A stretch of DNA of 64,000 bases from Pseudomonadota bacterium (GTDB lineage: Bacteria > Pseudomonadota > Alphaproteobacteria > Reyranellales > Reyranellaceae), in contig JAFEFG010000008.1 in assembly GCA_018240685.1 (NCBI GenBank), positions 1 to 64,000 on the forward strand. Direction: 5' to 3'. The notes under the pieces are model-generated. The model was not told where the DNA came from, made no database searches, and worked only from the letters and a program-made list of their open reading frames with translations. Positions within the stretch are counted from its first letter, which is position 1. Every line of letters begins with the position of its first letter. The translations under genes were made by a program, and so were the position numbers. This document shows, piece after piece, positions 47,246-58,991 of the stretch.

Positions 47246-48922
47246 ATGGCCTCAGAGTCCGTGTCCGCCGAGCCGATCGACTTCAGGACCTCGCCCGACC
47301 GCTACCGGCACTGGAAGCTCGCGCTGGAGGATGGTGTCGCCTACCTCACCATGGACGTGAACGAGGAGGCAGGGCTCAAGCCGGGCTACAAGCTCAAGCT
47401 CAATTCCTACGATCTCGGCGTCGACATCGAACTGGCCGATGCCGTGCAGCGCCTGCGTTTCGAGCATCCCGAGATCGGCGCCGTGGTGATCCGCAGCCAG
47501 CGCGACCGCATCTTCTGCTCCGGCGCCAACATCAACATGCTTGGCCTCTCGACCCACGACCACAAGGTGAACTTCTGCAAGTTCACCAACGAGACGCGGC
47601 TGGCGATCGAGGACGCGACCGAGCATTCGCACCAGAGCTACATCTGCTCCATCAACGGCATCGCCGCCGGCGGCGGCTACGAGCTGGCGCTGGCCTGCGA
47701 CAAGATCCTGCTCGCCGACGACGGTTCGAGCGCCGTCTCGCTGCCGGAACTGCCGCTGCTGGCCGTTCTGCCCGGCACCGGCGGCCTGACGCGCCTGGTC
47801 GACAAGCGCCTGGTGCGCCGCGACCATGCCGACTTCTTCTGCACCACCGCCGAGGGCGTGCGCGGCAAGCGCGCCCAGCAGTGGCGCCTGGTCGACAGGC
47901 TGATCGCCCCCAGCAAGCTGGTCGAGGAGACGAAGAAGGTCGCCGAGGAGATCGCGGCCCGGTCGGATCGTCCGAAGGACGCCAAGGGCATCGCGCTGCC
48001 GACGATCGAGCGCACGATCGAGGGCGACACGCTCCGCTATCCGCATCTCACCGTGGAGATCGACCGCGACCGCCGCGCCGCGCATTTCCGCGTCGGCGGC
48101 CCGACCTCTCCTGCGCCCGCCAATGCCGCCGCCGTCCATGCGGAAGGCGCCGCCTTCTGGCCGCTGGCGCTCGCCCGCGCGCTCGACGATGCGATGATGC
48201 ATCTGCGCCTCAACGAGACCGAGATCGGCACCTGGGTCCTGCACAGCCAGGGCGATCCTGCCGCCGTCGAGGCCTATGACGCGCTGCTCGCGAAGGAAGC
48301 CGCGAACTGGCTGGTGCGCGAGATCGTCCTCTACTGGAAGCGCACGCTGAAGCGCCTCGACGTCAGCTCGCGCAGCCTGATCGCGCTGGTCGAGCCGGGT
48401 TCGTGCTTCGCCGGCACGCTGTTCGAACTCGTGCTCGCGGCCGACCGCTCCTACATGCTCGACGGCGTGTTCGAGGGCTCGAACCTGCCCGAGGCCGCGG
48501 TGAAGCTCACCGCCATGAATTTCGGCCCCTACCCGATGGGCAACGGCCTGACACGGCTCGCCACCCGCTTCCTCGCCGAGCCCGAGCACGTCGAGGTGCT
48601 GAAGAAGGACATCGGCCAGTCGCTCGATGCCGGCCGGGCCGACGATCTCGGCCTCGTCACCTTCACGCCCGACGACATCGACTGGGATGACGAGGTGCGG
48701 CTCGCCATCGAGGAACGCGCAGGCTTCTCGCCCGACGGGCTGATCGGCATGGAGGCGAACCTGCGCTTCGCCGGCCCGGAGACGATGGAGACCAAGATCT
48801 TCGCCCGTCTCTCGGCATGGCAGAACTGGATCTTCCAGCGGCCCAACGCGACCGGCCCGGAGGGCGCGCTGAAACTCTACGGCACGGGCAAGCAGAGCAA
48901 ATACGACCGCAAGCGCGCCTGA
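47246..48922 (+). CDS. boxC: Benzoyl-CoA-dihydrodiol lyase BoxC (2,3-epoxybenzoyl-CoA dihydrolase)
   Basis: A 558-residue protein with two crotonase-like halves, the length of known BoxC. It hydrolyses and cleaves the ring of 2,3-epoxybenzoyl-CoA to 3,4-dehydroadipyl-CoA semialdehyde and formate. Visible: FRTSPDRYRHWKLALEDGVAYLTMDVNEE in shortened form, RIFCSGANINMLGLSTH, GIAAGGGYELALACDKI, LVEPGSCFAGTLFELVLAAD and the C-terminal IFQRPNATGPEGALKLYGTG motif. It is the first gene of the box operon, 38 bases before boxB. Expression is probably benzoate-inducible. Confidence 0.96.
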   Translation: MASESVSAEPIDFRTSPDRYRHWKLALEDGVAYLTMDVNEEAGLKPGYKLKLNSYDLGVDIELADAVQRLRFEHPEIGAVVIRSQRDRIFCSGANINMLGLSTHDHKVNFCKFTNETRLAIEDATEHSHQSYICSINGIAAGGGYELALACDKILLADDGSSAVSLPELPLLAVLPGTGGLTRLVDKRLVRRDHADFFCTTAEGVRGKRAQQWRLVDRLIAPSKLVEETKKVAEEIAARSDRPKDAKGIALPTIERTIEGDTLRYPHLTVEIDRDRRAAHFRVGGPTSPAPANAAAVHAEGAAFWPLALARALDDAMMHLRLNETEIGTWVLHSQGDPAAVEAYDALLAKEAANWLVREIVLYWKRTLKRLDVSSRSLIALVEPGSCFAGTLFELVLAADRSYMLDGVFEGSNLPEAAVKLTAMNFGPYPMGNGLTRLATRFLAEPEHVEVLKKDIGQSLDAGRADDLGLVTFTPDDIDWDDEVRLAIEERAGFSPDGLIGMEANLRFAGPETMETKIFARLSAWQNWIFQRPNATGPEGALKLYGTGKQSKYDRKRA

Positions 48923-48960
48923 TCGCGGGCGCCCTGAACGCAAGGCACACGGAGGAAATC

Positions 48961-50379
<1,419 letters not shown>

Positions 50380-50509
50380 TCGCCGCCGCGCGCGGCGCAC
50401 GACAAGCCCGAGCGGACCACGGACTCCGATCCGAGGTCCGCAAGAACAGAATGGGCGTGGCGCCGAAGCGGAAGGCTTCATAGAGTCGCCTGGGAGGACG
50501 ACGTAAGGG

Positions 50510-52063
50510 ATGATTCCGGGAATCGATTTCGGGCCGGACCGGAAGGTCCGTCTGCCCGCAGCATTCAATGTCGCGGTGCCGTTCATCGACCGGCATGTCG
50601 GGGAAGGCCGCGGCGCCAAGCCGGCGATCCGCACCGCGCACGAGACCGTCACCTATGCCGAGCTGGCCGAACGGGTGAACCGGACCGGCAACGCGCTGCT
50701 GGCGCTCGGCCTGAAGCCGGGCGACCGCCTGCTGATGGTGGTGAAGGACTGTCCGGCCTTCTTCTATCTCTTCTGGGGCGCCATCAAGGCCGGCATCGTC
50801 CCCATCCCGCCCAACACGCTCCTGCGCGCGCCCGACTATGCCTACATGATCGACGATTCGGGTTGCGGCCTGGTCGTCTATTCCACGGAGTTCGCCGGGG
50901 AAATCGAACCGGCCCTGAAGCAGCTCGGCGCCCGGGCGCCGCGCGCGCTGACGGTCGACGCCTTCCTGACCGAGATGGGCCGCGCCTCCGCCGCACTCGA
51001 GCCGCATCTGGCGGCACCGGCCGACGATTGCTTCTGGCTCTACTCCTCGGGCTCGACCGGCCGGCCGAAAGGCGCCGTCCACGCCCAGCGCGACATGGTC
51101 GTCACCAGCGAGCTCTACGGCGTGCGGGTGCTGGGCGTGACCGAGAACGACATCTGCTTCTCGGCCGCCAAGCTGTTCTTCGCCTACGGGCTCGGCAACG
51201 GCATGACCTTCCCGCTCTGGCTGGGCGCCACGGCGGTGCTCGACGAACGCCGGCCGACGCCGGACTCCACCTTCGAGACGATCGAGACCTTCAGGCCCAC
51301 GATCTTCTATGGCGTGCCCACCCTCTACGCCGCGCAGCTGGCGGCACTGGATGCCAGGCCGCGGAAGCTCGACAGCCTGCGCGCCTGCGTCTCGGCCGGC
51401 GAGGCGCTGCCGGCCGACATGTTCCGGCGCTGGAAGGAGAAGACGGGCACGGTGATCCTCGACGGCATCGGCTCGACGGAAGCGCTGCACATCTTCATCG
51501 GCAACCGGCTCGACGACTACCGCGCCGGCACCAGCGGCAAGCCCGTTCCCGGCTACGAGGTGCGCATCCTCGACGAGAACGGCGATCCGGTGCCGAAGGG
51601 CGAGAGCGGCGGCCTGTGGATCCGCGCCGAATCGGCCGCCAAGTACTACTGGAACAAGCCGGAGAAGACGGCCGAGACGATGGTGAACGGCTGGCTCAAC
51701 ACCGGCGACACCTACCGCCAGGACGAGGACGGCTACTTCATCTACGAGGGCCGCAGCGACGACATGCTGAAGGTGGGCGGCATCTGGTGCTCGCCGGTCG
51801 AGATCGAGAACTGCCTCGTCGGCCATCCGGCCGTGCTCGAGGCGGCCGTGGTGGGCCACGCCGACAGCGAAGCCCTGATCAAGCCCCGGGCCGTGGTGGT
51901 GCTGAAGCAGGCCGGCGACGCCAGCGCCGCACTCACCGACGAGCTGATGGCGCTCTGCAAGAAAACCCTCGCCCCGTACAAGTATCCGCGCTGGATCGAG
52001 TACGTGCCCGAGCTTCCCAAGACGGCGACCGGCAAGATCCAACGCTTCAAATTGCGGGACTGA
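50510..52063 (+). CDS. bclA: Benzoate-CoA ligase family protein
   Basis: A 517-residue AMP-forming acyl-CoA synthetase. The ATP loop is YSSGSTGRPKGAVHAQRDM (about residues 180-197); IGSTEALHIFI is A5; YEGRSDDMLKVGGIWCSPVEI is A8, with KTATGKIQRFKLRD, holding the catalytic Lys at the C-terminus. The early ATYAEL-like start and length match BadA/BclA benzoate-CoA ligases. It starts 130 bases after boxB; that gap holds a perfect palindrome cgccgcgcgcggcg (50384-50397) and a 7-base inverted repeat (50412-50441). It would activate benzoate for BoxB. Confidence 0.93.
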   Translation: MIPGIDFGPDRKVRLPAAFNVAVPFIDRHVGEGRGAKPAIRTAHETVTYAELAERVNRTGNALLALGLKPGDRLLMVVKDCPAFFYLFWGAIKAGIVPIPPNTLLRAPDYAYMIDDSGCGLVVYSTEFAGEIEPALKQLGARAPRALTVDAFLTEMGRASAALEPHLAAPADDCFWLYSSGSTGRPKGAVHAQRDMVVTSELYGVRVLGVTENDICFSAAKLFFAYGLGNGMTFPLWLGATAVLDERRPTPDSTFETIETFRPTIFYGVPTLYAAQLAALDARPRKLDSLRACVSAGEALPADMFRRWKEKTGTVILDGIGSTEALHIFIGNRLDDYRAGTSGKPVPGYEVRILDENGDPVPKGESGGLWIRAESAAKYYWNKPEKTAETMVNGWLNTGDTYRQDEDGYFIYEGRSDDMLKVGGIWCSPVEIENCLVGHPAVLEAAVVGHADSEALIKPRAVVVLKQAGDASAALTDELMALCKKTLAPYKYPRWIEYVPELPKTATGKIQRFKLRD

Positions 52064-52134
52064 GTCACCTTCCCCGTTGTTGGCCGAAGCTTTTTCAGCT
52101 TCTATGCCGCAAACAGAACAGGGAGCGCGACGAC

Positions 52135-53325
52135 ATGACGGGTAGATCGTTCGGGAGAGCAATCATTGCCGCTGCGGCGGCGACGCTGGCGCTGGGCTTG
52201 CAGCCCGCGCTCGCGCAGCAGAGCGTCAAGATCGGCTTCATCAGCACCTTCTCCGGCCCGCAGGCGGCGATCGGCGAGGACATGCGCCGCTCGGTCGAAC
52301 TCGCCGTCGAGCATCTGGGCGGCAAGATGGCCGGCAAGCCGATCCAGATCATCTACGAGGACGACCAGTTCAAGCCGGACGTCGGCAAGCAGCGCTCCGA
52401 GAAGCTCGTCGAGCAGGACAAGGTGAACTTCGTCGCCGGCTACATCTGGTCGAACGTGCTGCTCGCCTCCCTCAAGACGGTGGCGGACGAAGGCGACACG
52501 ATCATGATCTCGGCCAATGCCGGGCCGTCGCAGATCGCCGGCGAACTCTGCAACAAGAACTTCTTCTCGACCTCGTGGCAGAACGACCAGACGCCGATGG
52601 CGATGGGCGAATATCTCAACCAGAAGGGCGTGAAGAACCTCTACCTGGTCGGTCCCAACTATGCCGCCGGCAAGGACATGCTGGCCGGCGTCAAGCGCAC
52701 CTACAAGGGCAAGATCGTCGGCGAGGACTACACCAAGTGGCCCTCGCAGCTCGACTTCTCCGCCGAACTCACCAAGATCGGCTCCGTCAAGCCCGACGGC
52801 ATCTTCATCTTCTATCCCGGCGCGCACGGCGTGCAGTTCGTGAAGCAGTGGGCGCAGGCCGGCCTCAACAAGACCGTGCCGCTCTACCAGGTGTTCTCGA
52901 TCGACGCGATCACGCTGCCGCAGCAGGGCGACCTGGCGCTCGGCACGCTCGGCGCGCAGGAATGGGTGAACGACCTGCCCAACCCGCAGAACAAGCGCTA
53001 CGTCGAGGACTTCAAGAAGAAGTACCACACCTATCCGTCCTACTACGGCGCCCAGAGCTACGACGCGATCATGCTGATCGCCTCGGCGGTCGAGGCGCTG
53101 AAGGGCGATCTCTCCAGCAAGGACAAGATCCGCGCCGAGATGAAGAAGGCGAACTTCAAGTCGCTGCGCGGCGACTTCAAGTTCGGCAACAACAACTTCC
53201 CGATCGAGAATTTCTACATTCAGGAGGCGGTGAAGGACCCTCAGGGCATGATGACGGTGAAGACCATCGCCACGGCCGTCACCGCGGCGAAGGACCCCTT
53301 CGCCGACAAGTGCCCGATGAAGTGA
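52135..53325 (+). CDS. ABC transporter binding protein, branched-chain type (system 2, probable benzoate)
   Basis: A 396-residue periplasmic binding protein. The start at 52135 has an AGGGAG site. A signal peptide ends at LQPALAQQ. The mature part begins SVKIGFISTFSGPQAAIGED and includes GRRSDPSYYGA-like YPSYYGAQSYDAIML. It heads a complete Liv-type transporter directly after benzoate-CoA ligase, so benzoate or a related aromatic acid is the probable ligand. A terminator-like hairpin follows it. Confidence 0.91.
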   Translation: MTGRSFGRAIIAAAAATLALGLQPALAQQSVKIGFISTFSGPQAAIGEDMRRSVELAVEHLGGKMAGKPIQIIYEDDQFKPDVGKQRSEKLVEQDKVNFVAGYIWSNVLLASLKTVADEGDTIMISANAGPSQIAGELCNKNFFSTSWQNDQTPMAMGEYLNQKGVKNLYLVGPNYAAGKDMLAGVKRTYKGKIVGEDYTKWPSQLDFSAELTKIGSVKPDGIFIFYPGAHGVQFVKQWAQAGLNKTVPLYQVFSIDAITLPQQGDLALGTLGAQEWVNDLPNPQNKRYVEDFKKKYHTYPSYYGAQSYDAIMLIASAVEALKGDLSSKDKIRAEMKKANFKSLRGDFKFGNNNFPIENFYIQEAVKDPQGMMTVKTIATAVTAAKDPFADKCPMK

Positions 53326-53346
53326 GGCGCGAACCGGCAGGGAATG

Positions 53347-53379
53347 ACGGGAGCGCCTTACCGCGCTCCCGTTTCGTTT
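53347..53379 (+). terminator. Intercistronic terminator-like hairpin after the binding-protein gene
   Basis: A perfect 10-base stem acgggagcgc / gcgctcccgt with loop cttacc is followed by ttcgttt, T-rich, on the + strand. It is 22 bases past the binding-protein stop and 107 bases before livH. It probably terminates part of the transcription, leaving more binding protein than permease. Confidence 0.7.
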
Positions 53380-53485
53380 GATGGCATGCAAGTTGCCCCT
53401 GACGCACCATCCCGATGGCCGCATCGTCCGTCCCGGGCTCGGTGCGGGATGGCGCGGTGCGCGACGCAACAGGTGATCTGAACGC

Positions 53486-54400
53486 ATGGACTATCTGCTG
53501 ATCCAGATGCTGAACGGGGTGCAGCTCGGCCTGTTGATGTTCCTGCTCGCCGCCGGCCTGACGCTCACCTTCGGCATCATGGATCTCGTCAATCTGGCGC
53601 ACGGCTCGCTCTACATGATGGGCGCCTATTTCGCCTGGACACTGATCGGCTGGACCGGCTCCTTCGTGCTGGGCGCCCTGCTGGCGCTGCCCGCGACCTT
53701 CCTCCTCGGCGTGGTGGTGGAGGTGGTCGTGGCGCGAAGGCTCTACGCGCGCGACCATCTTGCCCAGGTGCTGGCGACCTTCGGCCTGATCCTGTTCTTC
53801 AACGAGCTGGTGCGGGCGGTCTGGGGACCGGAAGGCAAGAGCATCGCCGTGCCCGCCTTCCTCGACCATACCGTCCAGATCCTGCCAGGCGCCTCCTATC
53901 CCGCCTACCGCTTCGCCCTGATCGTGGTCGGCGCGGCGGTGGCGCTGCTGCTGGCGTGGCTGGTCGCGCGCACGAAGCTCGGCATGCTGATCCGCGCCGG
54001 CGCCTCGAACCGGCGCATGATCGGCGCGCTCGGCATCAACATCGAGCTTCTGTTCACCCTGGTCTTCGGTCTGGGGGCGGTCTTCGCGGGCCTTGCCGGC
54101 CTGATGGCCGCGCCCATCGCGTCGGTGAAGATCGGCATGGGCGACGATATCCTGATCGTCGCCTTCGTCATCATCGTCATCGGCGGCATCGGCTCGATCA
54201 AGGGCGCGTTCGTGGCCGCGATGATCGTGGGCCAGATCGACATCGTCGGCCGCGCCTTCCTGCCCGACATGCTGAAGACCTTCATGGACCCCGCCAGCGC
54301 CTCCGGCGCCGCCCCCGCGATCTCGCAGGTCCTGATCTACGTGGTCATGGCGGCCGTCCTGGTGTGGCGGCCCACCGGCCTGTTCGGCCAGCGGAGCTGA
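53486..54400 (+). CDS. livH: Branched-chain-type ABC permease LivH (system 2)
   Basis: A 304-residue permease with about eight helices. LLAAGLTLTFGIMDLVNLAHGSLYMMGAY in shortened form is the LivH N-terminal block, SNRRMIGALGINIELLFT the coupling loop and VIIVIGGIGSIKGAFVAAMI the conserved C-terminal helix. It follows a 160-base gap with the terminator hairpin. It forms a dimer with the next LivM. Confidence 0.93.
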   Translation: MDYLLIQMLNGVQLGLLMFLLAAGLTLTFGIMDLVNLAHGSLYMMGAYFAWTLIGWTGSFVLGALLALPATFLLGVVVEVVVARRLYARDHLAQVLATFGLILFFNELVRAVWGPEGKSIAVPAFLDHTVQILPGASYPAYRFALIVVGAAVALLLAWLVARTKLGMLIRAGASNRRMIGALGINIELLFTLVFGLGAVFAGLAGLMAAPIASVKIGMGDDILIVAFVIIVIGGIGSIKGAFVAAMIVGQIDIVGRAFLPDMLKTFMDPASASGAAPAISQVLIYVVMAAVLVWRPTGLFGQRS

Positions 54401-54441
54401 AGCGTGCGGCGGCATTCCCGTTCTCCGCGCGGTCCACGGCG

Positions 54442-55419
54442 ATGAGCGCGATGCTCGCCGCCCTGCGCACGCCGCGCGGCGCCGTGACGGCGCTGCTGCT
54501 GCTCCTGATGGCGGCCCTGCCGCTGCTGACCCAGGCCTTCGACCAGCGCTACCTGCTGTCGGTGGGCACCCGCATCGTGATCTGGTCGATCGCCGCGGCC
54601 AGCCTCAACATGATCCTGGGCTATGGCGGCCTGGTCAGCTTCGGCCATGCGGCCTTCTTCGGCATCGGCGGCTACGCGGTCGGCATTCTGTCGGCGAACG
54701 GCATCCAGAGCGGCTGGATCCAGTGGCCCCTGGCGCTGGGAGTCGCGATCCTGTGGGCGGCGCTGATCGGCGCGCTGTCGCTCCGGACGCGCGGCGTCTA
54801 CTTCATCATGATCACGCTCGCCTTCGCGCAGCTCGTCTACTATCTCAGCTCCGGCCTCGAGGCCTATGGCGGCGACGACGGCCTCAACATCAGCCGCAGC
54901 CGCTTCGGCGGCCTCGTCGACCTGCGCGACAAGGCCTCGTTCTACTGGCTCTGTCTCATCCTGCTGCTGGCCACGCTGTGGTTCAGCAGCCGCCTCGTGC
55001 ATTCGCGCTTCGGCTACGTCCTGCGCGGCGCGAAGTCCAACGAGCTGCGCATGACGGCGCTGGGCTTTCCGGTCTTCAGGTACCGGCTCGCCGCCTTCGT
55101 CATCGCCGGCGCCTTCGGGGCGCTCTCCGGCATCCTGCTGGCCAACGACGGCGCCTATGTCTCGCCGGCGATGATGTCCTGGGTGAAGTCGGGCGACCTG
55201 ATCGTCATCGTGGTGCTGGGCGGCATCGGCGCCCTGTTCGGGCCGCTCTACGGCGCGATCACCTTCTTCGCGGTCGAGGAGTTCCTGAAGCCGCTGCTCG
55301 ATCTCCTGCACCGGGGCTGGGGCGAATACTGGCAGATCGTGTTCGGGCCGCTGCTGGTGATCGTCGCGCTCTACGCGCAGGGCGGCATCGATTCGCTGCT
55401 GGGGCGGCGCCATGACTGA
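54442..55419 (+). CDS. livM: Branched-chain-type ABC permease LivM (system 2)
   Basis: A 325-residue permease. The start at 54442 (MSAMLAALRTPRGAV) avoids a long upstream frame that shadows livH. SLNMILGYGGLVSFGHAAFF is the LivM hallmark, ALGFPVFRYRLAAFVIAGAFG the coupling loop, and VLGGIGALFGPLYGAITF the C-terminal helix. It overlaps livG by 8 bases. Confidence 0.92.
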   Translation: MSAMLAALRTPRGAVTALLLLLMAALPLLTQAFDQRYLLSVGTRIVIWSIAAASLNMILGYGGLVSFGHAAFFGIGGYAVGILSANGIQSGWIQWPLALGVAILWAALIGALSLRTRGVYFIMITLAFAQLVYYLSSGLEAYGGDDGLNISRSRFGGLVDLRDKASFYWLCLILLLATLWFSSRLVHSRFGYVLRGAKSNELRMTALGFPVFRYRLAAFVIAGAFGALSGILLANDGAYVSPAMMSWVKSGDLIVIVVLGGIGALFGPLYGAITFFAVEEFLKPLLDLLHRGWGEYWQIVFGPLLVIVALYAQGGIDSLLGRRHD

Positions 55420-56163
55420 GCCGCTGCTCTCCGCGCAGGCCCTGGTCAAGCGCTTCGGCGGCCTGCTCGCCACCGACAACGTCTCGATCGACGTCATGCC
55501 GGGCGAGATCCACGCCCTGATCGGCCCCAACGGCGCCGGCAAGACGACGCTGGTCAGCCAGCTCACCGGCAATCTGCGCCCCGACACGGGCACCATCCGC
55601 TTCGCCGGCCGCGACGTCACCCGCCTGCCGCTGCATGCCCGCGTGCGGCTGGGGCTTGCGCGCTCGTTCCAGATCACGGCGGTGCTGCGCGACTTCACCG
55701 CCCTCGACAACGTCGCCCTCGCGGTCCAGGCGCATCGCGGGCACTCCTTCCGCTTCCTCGCCGACGTGCGCACCGACCGGAGCCTGCGCGATCCCGCCCG
55801 GCGCGGCCTGGAGGCCGTCGGGCTCGGCGCGCGCGCCGACACGCTGGCTGCCACGCTCAGCCACGGCGAGCAGCGCCAGCTCGAGATCGCCATGGCGCTG
55901 GCCGGCGAGCCCAGGCTCCTGTTGCTGGACGAACCGATGGCCGGCATGGGGCCCGAGGAGTCGCAGCGCCTGGTCGGGCTGCTGCGGGAGCTGAAAAGCC
56001 GCTGCGGCATGCTGCTGATCGAGCACGACATGGACGCCGTCTTCGCGCTGGCCGACCGCATCACCGTCCTCGTCTACGGGCGCGCCGTCGCCACTGGAAC
56101 GCCCGAGGAGATCCGCGCCGATGCGCAGGTGCGCCAGGCCTATCTCGGCGAAGGGACGGCCTG

Positions 56164-56164
<1 letters not shown>
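55412..56164 (+). CDS. livG: Branched-chain-type ABC ATPase LivG (system 2)
   Basis: A 250-residue ATPase. Walker A is GPNGAGKTT, the signature is LSHGEQRQLEIAMAL, Walker B is LLLLDEPMAGMGP, and the H-loop is LLIEHDM. Its stop shares one base with the livF start (TGATG). Confidence 0.93.
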
Positions 56165-56865
<701 letters not shown>

Positions 56866-56882
56866 TCTTCCGGAGTTGCTGA

Positions 56883-57965
56883 ATGCGTCTCGGCTTCCTC
56901 GCCTGCCTGCTGGCGGTCCTCGCCGGACCGGCGTTCGCCCAGAACCAGGTGAACGTCTACAACTGGTCGGACTATATCGCCGAAGACGAGCTCAAGGCCT
57001 TCACCAAGGACACCGGCATCAAGGTCAACTACACGACCTATGATTCCAACGAGATCCTCGACGCCAAGCTGCGGACCGGACGCTCCGGCTACGACGTCGT
57101 GGTGCCGACCGCCTCGCCGTTCTTCGTCCGCCAGCTCGCCGCCAACCTCTACCTGCCGCTCGACCGGGCCAAGCTCAAGAACTGGGGCAATCTCGATCCC
57201 AAGATCATGGAGCAGCTCGCCAAGTACGATCCCGGCAATGCCCATGCCATCCCCTGGATGTGGGGCACGATCGGCATCGGCTACAACGTGGCCGAGATCC
57301 GCCGCCGCATGCCGAATGCGCCGGTGGATTCACTCGCCATGATCTTCGATCCCGCCGTCGTGTCGCACTTCGTCGATTGCGGCGTGATGGTGCTCGACAG
57401 CCCGACCGACGTGCTGCCGGCGGCGCTGAAATATCTCGGCCTCGATCCCGACAGCAAGAATCCGGACGACCTCAAAAAGGCGGCGGACGTCCTCAAGGCG
57501 GTGCGGCCCTACATCCGCAAGTTCCATTCGTCGGAGTATATCAACGCGCTCGCGGGCGGGGATATCTGCCTCGCCTTCGGCTATTCGGGCGACATCCTGC
57601 AGGCGCGCGACCGGGCGGCGAAGGCGGTGGAGAAGCGCGAGATCGCCTATGCGATCCCGACGCAGGGCGCCATGCTGTGGATCGACGTCGCCGCCATCCC
57701 CAAGGATGCGCCCCATCCCGACGCCGCCTACCGGTTCCTCGATTTCATGCTCGACCCCAAGGTCGCCGCGGCCTCGAGCACGGTGACCGGCTATGCCAAC
57801 GGCAATGCGGCGGCCACGGCCCTGCTCGACAAGTCGATCTCGCAGAACCCGCAGATCTACCCGCCGCCCGACATCTACGCGAAGCTCTACACCATCACCG
57901 CCGGCACCGCCCCGCAGGTCCGGGAACGCACCCGCCTGTGGACCGCCATCAAGACGGGCCGGTGA
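56883..57965 (+). CDS. Putrescine/spermidine-type ABC binding protein (PotF/PotD family)
   Basis: A 360-residue binding protein with a signal peptide ending at GPAFAQNQ. The mature start VNVYNWSDYIAEDELKAFTK is the classical PotF/PotD pattern, and YDVVVPTASPFFVRQLAAN follows. IPWMWGTIGIGYN lies in the ligand-binding region. It begins a potFGHI-like operon directly after the aromatic-acid transporter genes. The ligand is probably putrescine or another polyamine. Confidence 0.92.
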   Translation: MRLGFLACLLAVLAGPAFAQNQVNVYNWSDYIAEDELKAFTKDTGIKVNYTTYDSNEILDAKLRTGRSGYDVVVPTASPFFVRQLAANLYLPLDRAKLKNWGNLDPKIMEQLAKYDPGNAHAIPWMWGTIGIGYNVAEIRRRMPNAPVDSLAMIFDPAVVSHFVDCGVMVLDSPTDVLPAALKYLGLDPDSKNPDDLKKAADVLKAVRPYIRKFHSSEYINALAGGDICLAFGYSGDILQARDRAAKAVEKREIAYAIPTQGAMLWIDVAAIPKDAPHPDAAYRFLDFMLDPKVAAASSTVTGYANGNAAATALLDKSISQNPQIYPPPDIYAKLYTITAGTAPQVRERTRLWTAIKTGR

Positions 57966-57975
57966 GTTGCCGGCC

Positions 57976-58971
57976 TTGACGGAGCCGATCGTCCGCCTCG
58001 AGGGCGTGGCCAAGCGCTTCGGCGACGTCGCGGCCGTCGACGGCGTCGATCTCGAGATCGGTACCGGCGAGCTGTTCGCCCTGCTGGGCGGCTCGGGATG
58101 CGGCAAGACCACCCTGCTGCGCCTGCTGGCGGGCTTCGAAGCGCCCGACGCCGGCCGCATCCTGATCGGCGGGCGCGACATGGCGGACGTGCCGCCGCAT
58201 CGGCGGCCGGTGAACATGATGTTCCAGTCCTACGCGCTCTTCCCGCACATGGATGTCACGGCGAACATCGCCTACGGGCTGCGGCGCGAGGGGCTGGCCC
58301 GCGGCGAGATCGCCACGCGCGTCGCCGAGGCGCTGGCCCTGGTGAAGCTCGACGGCCTGGGCGCGCGCAGGCCGGCGCAGCTCTCCGGCGGCCAACGGCA
58401 GCGCGTGGCGCTGGCGCGCGCACTCGTGAAGCGGCCCAAGCTGCTGCTGCTCGACGAACCGCTGGCGGCGCTGGACCGCAAGCTGCGCGAGGGCACGCGC
58501 TTCGAACTCGTGCGGCTTCAGGAACAGCTCGGCCTCACCTTCGTCATGGTCACCCACGACCAGGAAGAGGCCATGTCGATGGCCACCCGCCTCGCCGTCA
58601 TGAATGCCGGCCGGATCGCGCAGACCGGCACCCCGCACGACCTTTACGAGCGGCCGGCCTCGCGCTTCGTCGCCGACTTCGTCGGCATCGCCAACATCCT
58701 CGATCTCGGCGATGGGCGCTGGCTGGCGATCCGGCCCGAGAAGATCGGTCTGTCGGTCGACAGGCCGGAAACGGCGCACGCCATCGCGGGCAACATCCTC
58801 GACGTCGCCTACGAGGGCGACCGCTCGCTCTATCGCGTCGCTGTCAAGGGCGGGCCGGTGATGCTCGTCTCGCGCACGAACATGCTGCGCCTGGAGAGGG
58901 AGTCCTTCGGCCGCGGCCAGCATGTCTGGCTCGGCTGGAGCAGCGACGCGGGGCAGGTACTGAATGAGTAG
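57976..58971 (+). CDS. Polyamine-type ABC transporter ATP-binding protein (PotG-like)
   Basis: A 331-residue ATPase. TTG at 57976 is the best start, with GGTGAG 9 bases upstream; TTG at 57967 is an alternative. Walker A is GGSGCGKTT, the Q-loop [11 protein letters not shown], the signature [15 protein letters not shown], Walker B LLLLDEPLAALD, and the H-loop THDQEEAM. A C-terminal TOBE domain (AIRPEKIGLS...) is present. It is the energy subunit for the following permeases. Confidence 0.92.
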   Translation: MTEPIVRLEGVAKRFGDVAAVDGVDLEIGTGELFALLGGSGCGKTTLLRLLAGFEAPDAGRILIGGRDMADVPPHRRPVNMMFQSYALFPHMDVTANIAYGLRREGLARGEIATRVAEALALVKLDGLGARRPAQLSGGQRQRVALARALVKRPKLLLLDEPLAALDRKLREGTRFELVRLQEQLGLTFVMVTHDQEEAMSMATRLAVMNAGRIAQTGTPHDLYERPASRFVADFVGIANILDLGDGRWLAIRPEKIGLSVDRPETAHAIAGNILDVAYEGDRSLYRVAVKGGPVMLVSRTNMLRLERESFGRGQHVWLGWSSDAGQVLNE

Positions 58972-58991
58972 CCGCATGGCGAGGACGCGCC

